41,353 bases of DNA from Candidatus Uhrbacteria bacterium RIFOXYB12_FULL_58_10 (GTDB lineage: Bacteria; Patescibacteriota; Patescibacteriia; UBA9934; GWF2-40-263): positions 1-41,353 of the forward strand of contig CALRHL010000008.1 of the NCBI GenBank assembly GCA_943359455.1. The letters are read 5' to 3'. The notes beneath the pieces were generated by a model, which was given only the letters and a program-made list of their open reading frames with translations, had not been told where the DNA came from and made no database searches. Each line of letters opens with the position of its first letter. The stretch's first letter is position 1. The position numbers and the translations under genes were made by a program. Shown here one piece after another: positions 15,880-23,972 of the stretch.

Positions 15880-16926
15880 ATGAGAAAAGCTTCTGAATCT
15901 GTCACCGCTGGTCATCCGGATAAAGTCTGTGATCAAATCGCTGATGGCCTTGTTGATGAATATTTGCGTCGAGATGAATCCGCAAGCGTCAATATTAAGG
16001 TGCTCGGATCAAATGGGATGGTTATGATTGGAGGAGAAGTACGGTCGTATGCAGATTTTGACGTCGCGCTTCTTGTGAAACAGATATACGCATCGGTTGG
16101 GTATCAAGATGAAATAGAGGTGTTCGCAAATATTCAAACGATGTCAGGAGAAACAAAAAAAGGTTTGCGAACTGCGATGGATGCCGTGGTTGTGAATGGA
16201 TATGCAACAGGGGAAACACGAGAGATGTTGCCGCGAGCACAGGTGTATGCAAATAATCTGGTGCGACGACTTGATGATGTTCGGAAGTCAGATCCCGCGT
16301 TGCAGTGGTTGCTTCCAGACGGGAAGGTGCAAGTTATTATGGAACGTGATCGCGTGTTATGCGTGACGGTACAGGCTGCCCATCTTGCCACCGTGAATCC
16401 GTCAGATATTCAGACCGCAATTCTTGACCGTGTTGTGACACCAATTACTGGAGAATCAGGAATCCAAGTATTTATTAATCCACTTGGAGCATTTACAAAA
16501 GCTGGGTTTGCATCTGGGGCTGGAATGAGCGGACAAAAAATGGCGTGTGATACGTATGGTGGGTTGATTCCCCATGGTGATTCCTCGCTTTCAGGAAAAG
16601 ATCCAAGTCGCGTCGATCGCGCAGGAGCGTACATGGCGCGTTTTGTCGCTCGATCGATTGTGAGTCGTGGACTCGCATCATCTGCACTTGTGAACGTCGT
16701 TTACTCACCCGGTCGTGCAGAACCAGTTCATCTTGAAGTTTCAGGAGTGCTCGAAAAATCTCGAGGGAGCAAAATGGATTTTACCAATCTCATTAAACAA
16801 GAATTTGATTTTCGTACAGATGCGATTGTTGAACGGTTTCAGTTACTCAAACCAATCTATCAACAGACGGCTGTTTACGGTCACTTCGGTCGTACTGGCT
16901 TTCCGTGGGAGGAAACGGTAGTATAG
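15880..16926 (+). CDS. metK: S-adenosylmethionine synthetase
   Basis: 348 residues, a little shorter than the ~384 of E. coli MetK. N-terminal ESVTAGHPDKVCDQIAD (ATP/methionine site), the central SGAGMSGQKMACDTYGG and the following GDSSLSGKDPSRVDRAGAYMAR are diagnostic. Makes S-adenosylmethionine from methionine and ATP in the cytoplasm; the SpeD homologue and the methyltransferase in this window would be consumers. Divergent from lexA across the twin-box control region. The C-terminus ends in GHFGRTGFPWE, typical of the family. Confidence 0.95.
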   Translation: MRKASESVTAGHPDKVCDQIADGLVDEYLRRDESASVNIKVLGSNGMVMIGGEVRSYADFDVALLVKQIYASVGYQDEIEVFANIQTMSGETKKGLRTAMDAVVVNGYATGETREMLPRAQVYANNLVRRLDDVRKSDPALQWLLPDGKVQVIMERDRVLCVTVQAAHLATVNPSDIQTAILDRVVTPITGESGIQVFINPLGAFTKAGFASGAGMSGQKMACDTYGGLIPHGDSSLSGKDPSRVDRAGAYMARFVARSIVSRGLASSALVNVVYSPGRAEPVHLEVSGVLEKSRGSKMDFTNLIKQEFDFRTDAIVERFQLLKPIYQQTAVYGHFGRTGFPWEETVV

Positions 16927-16931
16927 AAGAT

Positions 16932-17102
16932 ATGCTGTCTGTAAGTCTTGTTGCTCTTCTCATGGTCCTTGTTCTTGCAGGCGCAATTTTTGCCATTTGG
17001 ATTGATGTTCAAGAAAAAAATCATGATCAGCATCTCGAAAAACATCGTTGTAAAGGAAAAGATTGCAAAAATCATGTCGACGAATTTGAGAAACCATGGT
17101 AA
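16932..17102 (+). CDS. Small single-pass membrane protein
   Basis: 56 residues from the ATG at 16932, 5 bp after metK. One hydrophobic helix (about 3-24) followed by a charged tail with CKGKDC. Family unknown. The same frame stays open upstream inside metK, but that part is only overlap. Probably co-transcribed with metK. Confidence 0.5.
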   Translation: MLSVSLVALLMVLVLAGAIFAIWIDVQEKNHDQHLEKHRCKGKDCKNHVDEFEKPW

Positions 17103-17157
17103 AATTTCCTATGTAAATTTCTCACGTCAATTTCCCTAATTACTGTTCTTTATACAT

Positions 17158-17418
17158 ATGCCCACCAAAAAAGTTGTTGTTAAAAAAAAGGCTCTGGTGA
17201 CACAAGCGGTTGCAGACACACACGTCGTCTATCTTGCAGGATGTAAAAATTGCCATCATGTGCCACTTGGGGTAAATTCTGTTCTGACGATTCTCGTCGC
17301 TGTCATTTTTACTCTTGCAGCCATGTTGATGGCTTCAGCCGTAACGATGAATTCTCAGTCGTATCAACTTGAAGTTTTTAATCAATCCGGAAGCACACAC
17401 TCGGTTGCTTCCCGATAA
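17158..17418 (+). CDS. Small membrane protein with basic N-terminus and CxxC
   Basis: 86 residues. A Lys-rich N-terminus (KKVVVKKK), GCKNCHH (a CxxC-His motif near 29-34), then one hydrophobic helix (about 42-62) and a short polar C-terminus. Family not recognised. The CxxCHH could bind a metal, but with only one pair this is weak. Confidence 0.5.
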   Translation: MPTKKVVVKKKALVTQAVADTHVVYLAGCKNCHHVPLGVNSVLTILVAVIFTLAAMLMASAVTMNSQSYQLEVFNQSGSTHSVASR

Positions 17419-17448
17419 AATGCTACTCGTAGTGAGCGAAGTCGAACT

Positions 17449-18054
17449 ATGAAGAAATTTCCGTATCGCGTGGCGTTGTGTCTTTTTTCTCTCCTATTAC
17501 TCGGTGGAGGATGTACGACTTCTGAAACAGCTGTTCCAGAAGCAATGGTGATTGATAGCAAAACTATGATTGAAGAACCGAAATACGCATTTCCGGGAGT
17601 GCTGGATGCGGAAAAAATTGAAGGAAAGCAAATTCGTGTAAAAACGGAAAAAGGTGATATTGTGTTTGAGCTGTTTGCCGATACAGCACCAAAGACCGTT
17701 TCAAATTTTGTGTATCTCACCGAACTTGGATATTACGATGGACTTGTGTATCACCGACGTGAGGAAGGGTTCGTGATTCAAGGTGGTGATCCAAAAGGAA
17801 ATGGAACAGGTGGACCGGGCTATAAGTTTGAGGATGAATTGACTGACGACTACACCTATGAACGTGGAATTGTTGCCATGGCGAACTCTGGAAAAAATAC
17901 AAACGGTTCTCAGTATTTCATCATGTTGAAAGACACACCGTTACCGAAGCTCTACACCGTCTTTGGTCGTGTGACAGAAGGGATGGATGTGGTGGATAAG
18001 ATAAAAGTTGGAGATAAAATGGTTGAGGTGACGGTTGAGGATGAGAGTAAGTAG
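17449..18054 (+). CDS. Cyclophilin-type peptidyl-prolyl cis-trans isomerase, lipoprotein
   Basis: 201 residues. N-terminal lipoprotein-like signal ending LLLLGGGC (C22 as lipidated residue), a ~35-residue linker, then a cyclophilin domain with VYHRREEGFVIQGGDPKGNGTGGPGY, MANSGKNTNGSQYFI and LYTVFGRV. It would catalyse proline isomerisation in proteins outside the cytoplasmic membrane. It is followed 1 bp later by the DUF4015-like hydrolase, so the two are probably co-expressed. Confidence 0.9.
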   Translation: MKKFPYRVALCLFSLLLLGGGCTTSETAVPEAMVIDSKTMIEEPKYAFPGVLDAEKIEGKQIRVKTEKGDIVFELFADTAPKTVSNFVYLTELGYYDGLVYHRREEGFVIQGGDPKGNGTGGPGYKFEDELTDDYTYERGIVAMANSGKNTNGSQYFIMLKDTPLPKLYTVFGRVTEGMDVVDKIKVGDKMVEVTVEDESK

Positions 18055-18055
18055 T

Positions 18056-19195
18056 ATGGTTTCTAAACACGGGTGGTGGCTTTTGGCACTGCTCGTGTTT
18101 TTGGTTTTGGGGACGGTGGGGCTACAAATTATCCTGCGAATAACGAATCGGCTACCTATCATACAAATTGCTACGAATACGCTCGAGTCGGACATGTCGT
18201 TGCGAGGAATTGAAGACGACGTGGCAACCCCACTGCATGTTCCGTTGCCGGAGGAGGTGCGTGGGATTTACTGGACGGCTTCGACGGCGCGGACGGGGAG
18301 GGCGGAGGAGTTGATTGAGTATATGAGGGAGATGGAGTTGAATGCGGTTGTGATTGATTTGAAAATGGATAATGGGGAGGTTGTGTTGCCGTCCGTTGAG
18401 CTTTTGAGTCATCTCCGAGAGACGGTAATCTATCGGATTGCGCGGATCGCGGTGATGCGAGATAGCGCGTTTGCGGAGGCGAATCCGTCCGTTGCTCTTC
18501 ATACTGGATCTGGATCGTTGTGGAGGGACAAGACTGGGGCGGCCTGGCTTGATCCGTCCGCGACGGTCGTGTGGGACGAGGCAATCCGTCTTGGACGTGA
18601 GGCGTATGCGCTTGGATTCGACGAAGTGCAGTTTGATTACGTTCGATTTGCGTCGGACGGTGCGTTGAGCGCGATCGTGTATCCGTTGTATCAGTCGACG
18701 GAGAAAAAAACCGATGTCATGGCGCGATTTTTTCAAACCGTCGGATCCGCGATGCACGCAGACGGAATTCCTGTCTCGTTCGATCTGTTCGGCATGACAT
18801 TTGAAATAAGCGAAGATTTCGGTATCGGCCAGCGTCTTGTCGATGTCTATCCATACGCCGATTTTATTTCTCCCATGGTGTACCCATCACATTACGCAAA
18901 AAACTTTCAAGGATACGCGAACCCTGCACTGTATCCATACGAAGTCGTATCGCATTCTCTCACCCGTGGCACGGATATCATCGAATCCAACTTCGGCCTC
19001 CCCGAATCTGACATCACCCCAAAGTGGCGCCCTTGGCTCCAAGATTTCGACATCGGCGCGACGTATAGTGCTGACATGGTCGAAGCCCAGATCCGTGCTG
19101 TTCGCGATGCTGGGGCTTCTGGCTGGATATTGTGGAATGCGAGGAATGTGTATGAACCAGCAGATTACTTGTCAGAAAATACATCTGTGCAATAA
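18056..19195 (+). CDS. Membrane-anchored DUF4015-type putative glycosyl hydrolase
   Basis: 379 residues from the ATG at 18056, directly after the cyclophilin stop (an in-frame ATG at 18035 overlaps that gene). N-terminal membrane anchor (about 7-29), then a TIM-barrel domain beginning RGIYWTASTA with DLKMDNGEV, WLDPSATVVWDEAIRLGREA, GFDEVQFDYVRFASDG and FISPMVYPSHYAKNF, the conserved segments of the PF13200 (DUF4015) family, related to GH18/GH13-like barrels. The acidic residues in FDEVQFDYVRF are candidate catalytic positions. The likely substrate is an extracellular or cell-wall glycan. Codon use shifts to GC-rich codons around 18230-18640. Confidence 0.85.
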   Translation: MVSKHGWWLLALLVFLVLGTVGLQIILRITNRLPIIQIATNTLESDMSLRGIEDDVATPLHVPLPEEVRGIYWTASTARTGRAEELIEYMREMELNAVVIDLKMDNGEVVLPSVELLSHLRETVIYRIARIAVMRDSAFAEANPSVALHTGSGSLWRDKTGAAWLDPSATVVWDEAIRLGREAYALGFDEVQFDYVRFASDGALSAIVYPLYQSTEKKTDVMARFFQTVGSAMHADGIPVSFDLFGMTFEISEDFGIGQRLVDVYPYADFISPMVYPSHYAKNFQGYANPALYPYEVVSHSLTRGTDIIESNFGLPESDITPKWRPWLQDFDIGATYSADMVEAQIRAVRDAGASGWILWNARNVYEPADYLSENTSVQ

Positions 19196-19200
19196 TTCAA

Positions 19201-19361
19201 GGGACCTCTGCAAAAGTCATGTGCGAGGTCAAATCGAGACAGATTCGCACGACACGCATGAACGATTTCGAGGTGATATGCAGATATCATTGAGGAATCG
19301 TGAATGCGTGTCGTGCGAATATGGCCGATTTGAAGCCGTGCATGACTTTTGCAGAGGTCTC
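19201..19361. mobile_element. MITE-like palindromic element, copy 2
   Basis: 161 bp, ends GGGACCTCTGCAAAAGTC and (reverse complement) GAGACCTCTGCAAAAGTC, flanked by the 4-bp duplication TCAA (19197-19200 and 19362-19365). Almost identical to copy 3 (36376-36536) in the opposite orientation, with only about two differences. The complete element can fold into one long hairpin. No coding capacity beyond chance frames. Confidence 0.9.
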
Positions 19362-19369
19362 TCAAGTAT

Positions 19370-19723
19370 ATGGATATATTCAAACGAACAGAATCACCGT
19401 CTGAGTCTTTGATCAAGGAAAGGGAAGCGCAAGGTTGGCAATATGCAGGAAAGGAAGGATTGACGAAAACGCAATTTCAAACAGACGCAAGGTTTCTCGA
19501 AGTCCAATATCAAACCGAAGAGGATATTCGTCGACGATACGAAGAATGTGCACAAGCAGGAGATTTTTCAAAAAAAGTCGAAGTTGATCTTGTTTTAGAC
19601 ATTCACACAGACGATTTACAACGCCTACGAAAGCTACACACAGAGGAAGAATTTCAAACACTTCTCACTCAGTTGTACCCAAAACAAAAAAACTATTTTG
19701 TTTTTTTGCGGGAGGTCCATTAA
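19370..19723 (+). CDS. Small conserved-looking protein of unknown function
   Basis: 117 residues from the ATG at 19370. Charged and helical (FKRTESPSESLIKEREAQGW at the start, TEEDIRRRYEEC and HTDDLQRLRKLHTEEEFQTLL later), no membrane segment. The frame continues upstream into the MITE, but the ATG at 19370, 8 bp past the element, is the natural start; AGAGG from the element end lies 12 nt upstream. Family not recognised. Copy A of the 36-bp palindrome follows 8 bp after the stop. Confidence 0.55.
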   Translation: MDIFKRTESPSESLIKEREAQGWQYAGKEGLTKTQFQTDARFLEVQYQTEEDIRRRYEECAQAGDFSKKVEVDLVLDIHTDDLQRLRKLHTEEEFQTLLTQLYPKQKNYFVFLREVH

Positions 19724-19731
19724 GAAGATCT

Positions 19732-19767
19732 CACCCAATTTTTATTAAGCTTGATGAAATTTGGGTG
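19732..19767. repeat. 36-bp palindrome, copy A (upstream of the Cas2-like gene)
   Basis: Two 18-bp half-sites meet at AAGCTT; outer arms CACCCAA / TTTGGGTG. The arms pair except for one T-T mismatch and two T.G pairs. It ends 25 bp before the Cas2-like ATG. Sequence and length match copies B (20381-20416) and C (36285-36320). Confidence 0.8.
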
Positions 19768-19780
19768 TAAGTATGATCAG

Positions 19781-19786
19781 TAAAAT
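19781..19786 (+). promoter_or_regulatory. -10 box for the Cas2-like gene
   Basis: TAAAAT lies 6 nt before the ATG at 19793, indicating a leaderless transcript. It sits between palindrome A and the gene, so the palindrome would overlap the promoter's upstream half and is a possible operator. Confidence 0.45.
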
Positions 19787-19792
19787 GTATTT

Positions 19793-20362
19793 ATGAGATG
19801 GAAATATAACAAGCTTCCCTGGACACGAAAAGTGTTTACAGAGATCATCAAAGACCTTGATCGCCCGACGCCAGGGCGTTTGTACGGACTCTCTCTTCCA
19901 AATGCTCTTGCGGCGGCTGATTACCAAGCGTACGCAAGGAAACATGGAATCGTAAAAGAGCGCAAAGAAACCAGGCGTGCGTTGGCACGGCTTCAGGCAA
20001 AGAAGTTGCTCAAGCTTTCAAAACAAGGCGAGCAGTTGATGTTTTCGCTTTCACAAAAAGGAGTGGAAGAAGTTTTAAAACAACGGATTGTGGAAACGAA
20101 AAAACGACTTCCAAAAGGATGTTTGTGTTATGTCAGTTTTGATATACCAAAAAAGATGGTATCGGTCCGGTACATTCTTATGGCATTGTTGAAACGAGTC
20201 GAGTTTGTGATGGCGCATCAGAGTCTGTGGGTGACTCATAAAGATGTGGGTGAGGACTTGGCGAGTCTTGTACGATTAATGGGAGCACATGATTTGATCC
20301 ATGTAATGGTAGGCACAGCAAAAACAAAATTACCGAACGTACATGTTTCGGTTAAATCATAA
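19793..20362 (+). CDS. Winged-helix/Cas2-like (PaaX C-terminal-like) protein
   Basis: 189 residues. The N-terminal ~95 residues look like a winged-helix domain (LARLQAKKLLKLSKQGEQLMFSLSQKG forms the wing). The C-terminal part (about 108-189) has the ferredoxin-like Cas2 pattern: CYVSFDIPKK with the conserved Asp of strand 1, an R-x3-L-x3-L helix, and HQSLWVTH as strand 2. The same wHTH plus Cas2-like arrangement occurs in PaaX regulators. No cas1, effector or CRISPR array is present. The gene stands alone between two copies of a 36-bp palindrome, 25 bp upstream and 18 bp downstream. It could be an autoregulator binding the palindromes or a nuclease acting on them. Confidence 0.75.
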   Translation: MRWKYNKLPWTRKVFTEIIKDLDRPTPGRLYGLSLPNALAAADYQAYARKHGIVKERKETRRALARLQAKKLLKLSKQGEQLMFSLSQKGVEEVLKQRIVETKKRLPKGCLCYVSFDIPKKMVSVRYILMALLKRVEFVMAHQSLWVTHKDVGEDLASLVRLMGAHDLIHVMVGTAKTKLPNVHVSVKS

Positions 20363-20380
20363 ATACACACAAAAAACTTA

Positions 20381-20416
20381 CAACCAAATTTCATCAAGGT
20401 TGATGAAAATTGGTTG
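20381..20416. repeat. 36-bp palindrome, copy B (downstream of the Cas2-like gene)
   Basis: Outer arms CAACCAA / TTGGTTG, inner CATCAA / TTGATG around a GG centre. Compared with copies A and C, the third pair changes from C-G to A-T in both arms, a compensatory change that argues the hairpin itself is conserved. It starts 18 bp after the Cas2-like stop codon. Confidence 0.8.
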
Positions 20417-20477
20417 GATTGGGAGAGAAGGTGTTATTTATAAACATGATAGGGGGTGAACGATGGTTTGATTCGCA

Positions 20478-20504
20478 ATAAAAAAACTCACGTTGAAACG
20501 TGAG
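20478..20504 (-). terminator. Intrinsic terminator of the phosphatase gene
   Basis: Stem CTCACGT / ACGTGAG (20487-20504) with a 4-nt loop, followed on the minus strand by about nine T (A-run at 20478-20486). Overlaps the stop codon at 20488. Confidence 0.8.
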
Positions 20505-21189
20505 GAAGAATGTTTTTCCATGGCACGATGTAGTCGGTCGATGGGTCGTGTTGAAGGATGTGGCGGTTGATGACGGAGTTCCACTCGTTTCTGTAGATGA
20601 GCACAGAGGCGTTCTCGACGATTTCATCTGCGAGGTAGCGTCGCTCGGTTTCCTCAATGGTCCAGTGGTGAGTCAGCTTTTGCCAAAGAAGAATCCAGAA
20701 TCCATGGCCGAATACCACGACCGTTTTCCCTGGGTAACGGGAGCGAATGCTTCGTCGGAAGTCGCGGATACGCGATTCGATCATTGGCCAGTTTTCTCCA
20801 CCTGGCGGGCAGTAGTGGTACAAGCCATCTCGTTCACGACGTACTGTTTCCCACGGCATCTTTTCTTTGACACCGTTTGGACCAAGGATGGTATACACAC
20901 CACGATTTGCTTCTGCGAGGCGGGCATCCTCACGAACTTCCTCTTCGGGATAGCATAGTTTTGCAGTCTCAGCCGTTCGTTGGTAGTACGAACGGATCAC
21001 GCGGTCTGGGTTCGGAAAGTTCTTTTGAAGCCAATCGTGTGTACATGTGGCTTGGCGTCGACCTAGACTTGTGAGACGGTACGCGGTCGTTCCGATTTGC
21101 ATCTCGGCACGTTCTGCAACCGTGAGAACATTTCCTTCCGACTGAGCATGACGAACAAAAATGAGCGTTGGGTAAGGTTCAGAATTCAT
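20488..21189 (-). CDS. Histidine phosphatase superfamily (phosphoglycerate mutase-like) protein
   Basis: 233 residues. The N-terminal FVRHAQSEGN has the RHxxSxxN catalytic motif (phospho-His), RSYYQRTAETA the second Arg motif, a proton-donor Glu region in ARLAEANRG, and VVFGHGFW the second catalytic His. Members dephosphorylate small molecules or act as phosphoglycerate mutases; the substrate is not predictable. Single-gene minus-strand unit with its own terminator. Confidence 0.85.
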   Translation of the reverse strand: MNSEPYPTLIFVRHAQSEGNVLTVAERAEMQIGTTAYRLTSLGRRQATCTHDWLQKNFPNPDRVIRSYYQRTAETAKLCYPEEEVREDARLAEANRGVYTILGPNGVKEKMPWETVRRERDGLYHYCPPGGENWPMIESRIRDFRRSIRSRYPGKTVVVFGHGFWILLWQKLTHHWTIEETERRYLADEIVENASVLIYRNEWNSVINRHILQHDPSTDYIVPWKNILPHVST

Positions 21190-21226
21190 TGATCCTCTAA
21201 CGTTGTTCTAGCATCTTTTTTAGGTA

Positions 21227-21255
21227 TCGTCAATAGTATGAGCTTCTGCTATACT
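21227..21255 (+). promoter_or_regulatory. Promoter for the RecB/RNase H nuclease operon
   Basis: -35 TCGTCA (21227-21232), exact 17-bp spacer, -10 TATACT (21250-21255), then 6 nt to the ATG at 21262. It shows that the in-frame ATG at 21238, which lies inside the promoter, is not the start, and predicts a leaderless mRNA. Confidence 0.65.
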
Positions 21256-21261
21256 ATTTTC

Positions 21262-22656
21262 ATGCGACAGATCACTGAGAAAACGTTTTATCAATTCATC
21301 AAATGCCCGAATTGGGTTTATTTTGATGCGTGTGGGGGAGAAGCGAGACCGCATGATCCGCTTTTGCTTACATTGCTTGAAGAGGGATTGATTGATGAGC
21401 ATGAACGGACGTTGCTTACGGATCGGCCGGACGTTGCAGAAGTGACAGCTGAGGATCCTGAGCAGGCCTTTCAGCAAACGCTTTCATTCATGCGCGAAGG
21501 ACGACAGACGATTTATCGTGGAGTGCTTCTCGACAAACATTGGGTTGGACATCCGGATATTTTGGAGCGCGTGGAGGGACGGTCAACATTTGGTGACTAC
21601 TATTATGTGGCGGCGGATATTAAACGCGCGAGGGAGGTGCGGGATGATTTTAAGTTTCAAGGATGTTTTTATGCCGAGCTTCTCGCAAGAATTCAGGGAA
21701 CGAAGCCGACGCAAGGCTATGTGATTTCGCCAGATTCGAAAACACTTCCGTATCTCATTGAACAATTTGAAGCGCAATACAAATTGACGCTCGACGAAAT
21801 CGAATCGATCGTTGCAGGAAAACGTCCGGTGCATTTTGTGACGAGCGCCTGTAAGCAGTCGCCGTGGTTTTCGGAATGCAAGCAAGATTCGCATGCCTGC
21901 AATGAACTGTCGGTGCTAAATCGTGTGTGGAATGAAGAAGTGTTGCGACTGGAAGCGTCTGGGATTACGACGATCGATGTGCTCGCGTCGAAGTCTGTTC
22001 ACGATCTTTTGCGCATCTGTCCAGGACTCCATCAAGGACGCGTTGAAATGTTGCGTGATCAAGCGATTGCGATTCGAGACCACCATCATATCGTGAGACG
22101 CGCGGTGAATTTTCCTGCCGCCAACATCGAGATTTATTTCGATATCGAATCCGATCCGCTTCGTGACTTCGATTATTTGTTTGGAGCGATCGTCGTACAA
22201 AACGGAAAAGAAACGTATCACCCATTTCTGGCAGAAGATCCAACCAAGGAAGGTCTGATGTGGGCCGAGTTTGTCGGGTTTATTGAAAGTCATCTGGATG
22301 CACCGATTTATCATTATGGATGGTTTGAAACAGAAGTTGTCAATCGGTTCATTGCGAAATACGGGTGTTCCGAGATTGCGAAGGAAGCGCTCAAACGCAA
22401 CATGATTGATGTGATCGAGGTGATTCGCGCGAGTGTTATTTTTCCACTGACATTTTATTCGCTCAAAGACATCGCAAGCTACATCGGGTTCGAGTGGCGA
22501 ACAGCAGATGCGACCGGGGCGAATTCGGTGTTGTGGGTTGAGGAGTGGCTAAAAAATAAAGACAAGAAATTGATCGAGAAAATTTTAGCGTATAACGAAG
22601 ATGATGTGAAAGCGACGCGTCTTGTGAAGGAGTGGTTGGTAAAGCACACCCTATGA
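21262..22656 (+). CDS. TM0106-type RecB-family nuclease with C-terminal RNase H-like domain
   Basis: 464 residues from the ATG at 21262. The N-terminal half is a RecB-like PD-(D/E)XK domain: GHPDILERVEG supplies the metal Asp and AADIKRAREV the D-x-K motif. Cysteines in SACKQSPWFSEC and HAC (plus an N-terminal CP) could hold an iron-sulfur cluster as in RecB/Cas4-like proteins. A helix-hairpin-helix-like segment (VHDLLRICPGLHQGRVEML) leads into an RNase H-like domain: YFDIESDP, HYGWFE, IKDIA-type SLKDIA and YNEDDVKAT. Predicted DNA or RNA nuclease. Its C-terminal domain is paralogous to the gene at the window's left edge. Overlaps the next gene by 4 bp (ATGA). Confidence 0.85.
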   Translation: MRQITEKTFYQFIKCPNWVYFDACGGEARPHDPLLLTLLEEGLIDEHERTLLTDRPDVAEVTAEDPEQAFQQTLSFMREGRQTIYRGVLLDKHWVGHPDILERVEGRSTFGDYYYVAADIKRAREVRDDFKFQGCFYAELLARIQGTKPTQGYVISPDSKTLPYLIEQFEAQYKLTLDEIESIVAGKRPVHFVTSACKQSPWFSECKQDSHACNELSVLNRVWNEEVLRLEASGITTIDVLASKSVHDLLRICPGLHQGRVEMLRDQAIAIRDHHHIVRRAVNFPAANIEIYFDIESDPLRDFDYLFGAIVVQNGKETYHPFLAEDPTKEGLMWAEFVGFIESHLDAPIYHYGWFETEVVNRFIAKYGCSEIAKEALKRNMIDVIEVIRASVIFPLTFYSLKDIASYIGFEWRTADATGANSVLWVEEWLKNKDKKLIEKILAYNEDDVKATRLVKEWLVKHTL

Positions 22657-23132
22657 TGTCCGAACGATCTGTCCTGATCGCGTTTATGAGTACACTGTGT
22701 GCCGTGATTTTCACGGCCGTGATCGCGATGCAAAGACCAGTTGGTATTCCAGAACAGGTTGCAACAGAGGGGTTACCAAACTGTACGACCTGTGTGGACG
22801 ATCCTTCGATGGATCAGTGTCTGGAAAGTGGTGGAGAGGTGAAATACCGTCGATACACAGAATGTTTTTCCGAACCAAATGTGCACGACGCGTGCGGATT
22901 TGGGGTACCGTGTTTTACCTCTGGTGACGGATCGTATTGTCGAGAATCTAAAGCGCCATATTGTCATTGCGAAGCAGATGATCAATGTCCGGAAAATTAT
23001 TATTGCCAGTTTGATGAGCGTTCACCAGATGGTAAGACGTTTGTGCCGATTGTAGAATCAGGTCAGTGCTGGAGGATCGTTCCTGATTCAACAGAACCGA
23101 TCAAGGAGTTGCGTACCTACCCTTCACTATGA
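22653..23132 (+). CDS. Exported cysteine-rich protein
   Basis: 159 residues. An N-terminal hydrophobic segment (about 6-25) is a signal anchor or signal peptide. The exported part has about twelve cysteines in close pairs (NCTTC, YCHCEADDQC, YYCQF), consistent with disulfide-bonded or EGF-like folding. Family unknown. Translationally coupled at both ends: ATGA overlap with the nuclease gene and a 4-bp overlap with the C39-like protease gene. Confidence 0.65.
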   Translation: MMSERSVLIAFMSTLCAVIFTAVIAMQRPVGIPEQVATEGLPNCTTCVDDPSMDQCLESGGEVKYRRYTECFSEPNVHDACGFGVPCFTSGDGSYCRESKAPYCHCEADDQCPENYYCQFDERSPDGKTFVPIVESGQCWRIVPDSTEPIKELRTYPSL

Positions 23133-23971
23133 AAAACGCTGTTTGGTTCATCCGAGCACTCATCTTGATCATTCTTGCTGCTTGCGTTGGACTGTACACG
23201 CAACGCATTCAGATTCAAGATGTATTGTCAGAACTGTCCGCGCCGGAATTGCCGGAGGAGGTGGGGTACAGGGAGGTTGTTGAGGTGATTAAGGTGAGTG
23301 AGGGGGTTGAGGTATTACCCACTGAGCTTGCCTGCGGTGAGCTTTGCGAATCCGTCGCAGACCCTGAGGTTGTCGAAGAGGTCGAAGTGCCGTCTGCGGA
23401 GTTCAATCTCGCAGTCCCGTTCACTTCCCAAGCTCCGCATGCAAATTGGGATGAAGTGCACGAGGAAACGTGCGAGGAAGCATCGCTTTACATGGTGCAC
23501 GAGTTTTATCAAGGAACAATGGGAGTGATCGCGCCAGACACAGCGGAGGCAGAGCTTCAAAAAATTATCGCGCAGGAGATGGCGCAGTTTGGGTTTTATA
23601 AAGATACGACTGCGGATGAAACCGCAGAACTTATTAAAGCCCTGTATGGTTACACACGCGTCGACGTTCTAACCGATCCATCTGCTGACGATCTGAAAAC
23701 TCTCATCGCCACCGGCCACCCGATCATTGTCCCGGCTGCCGGTCGTCAACTCGGCAATCCAAACTTTTCCGGTCTCGGTCCGATCTATCACATGTTCGTC
23801 CTGCGCGGCTACACCGAAACGCAATTCATCACCAACGACCCCGGCACTCGTCGCGGCGAGGAATACGTTTACGACATCGATGTCATCATGAATGCGATGC
23901 ATGATTGGAATGGAGGAGATGTGGAGAGTGGCGCGAAGAAAGTGATTGTGGTGTATCCTAATTCTACCTAG
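23129..23971 (+). CDS. Membrane-anchored C39-like cysteine peptidase
   Basis: 280 residues. N-terminal membrane anchor (about 5-24), an acidic Val/Glu-rich linker (about 35-90) and a papain-like C39_2-type domain: VPFTSQAPHANW, then catalytic C115 in EETCEEAS, H221 in IYHMFVLRGY and N236-D237 in FITNDPGT. Proteins of this kind are exported or surface cysteine peptidases. Adjacent to the Cys-rich exported protein, which is a plausible substrate or partner (inference). Confidence 0.8.
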   Translation: MKNAVWFIRALILIILAACVGLYTQRIQIQDVLSELSAPELPEEVGYREVVEVIKVSEGVEVLPTELACGELCESVADPEVVEEVEVPSAEFNLAVPFTSQAPHANWDEVHEETCEEASLYMVHEFYQGTMGVIAPDTAEAELQKIIAQEMAQFGFYKDTTADETAELIKALYGYTRVDVLTDPSADDLKTLIATGHPIIVPAAGRQLGNPNFSGLGPIYHMFVLRGYTETQFITNDPGTRRGEEYVYDIDVIMNAMHDWNGGDVESGAKKVIVVYPNST

Positions 23972-23972
23972 T

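Noticed and set aside
19732-20416. CRISPR locus around the Cas2-like gene
   Set aside because: There is no repeat-spacer array, no cas1 and no effector; only two palindromes 613 bp apart flank the gene.
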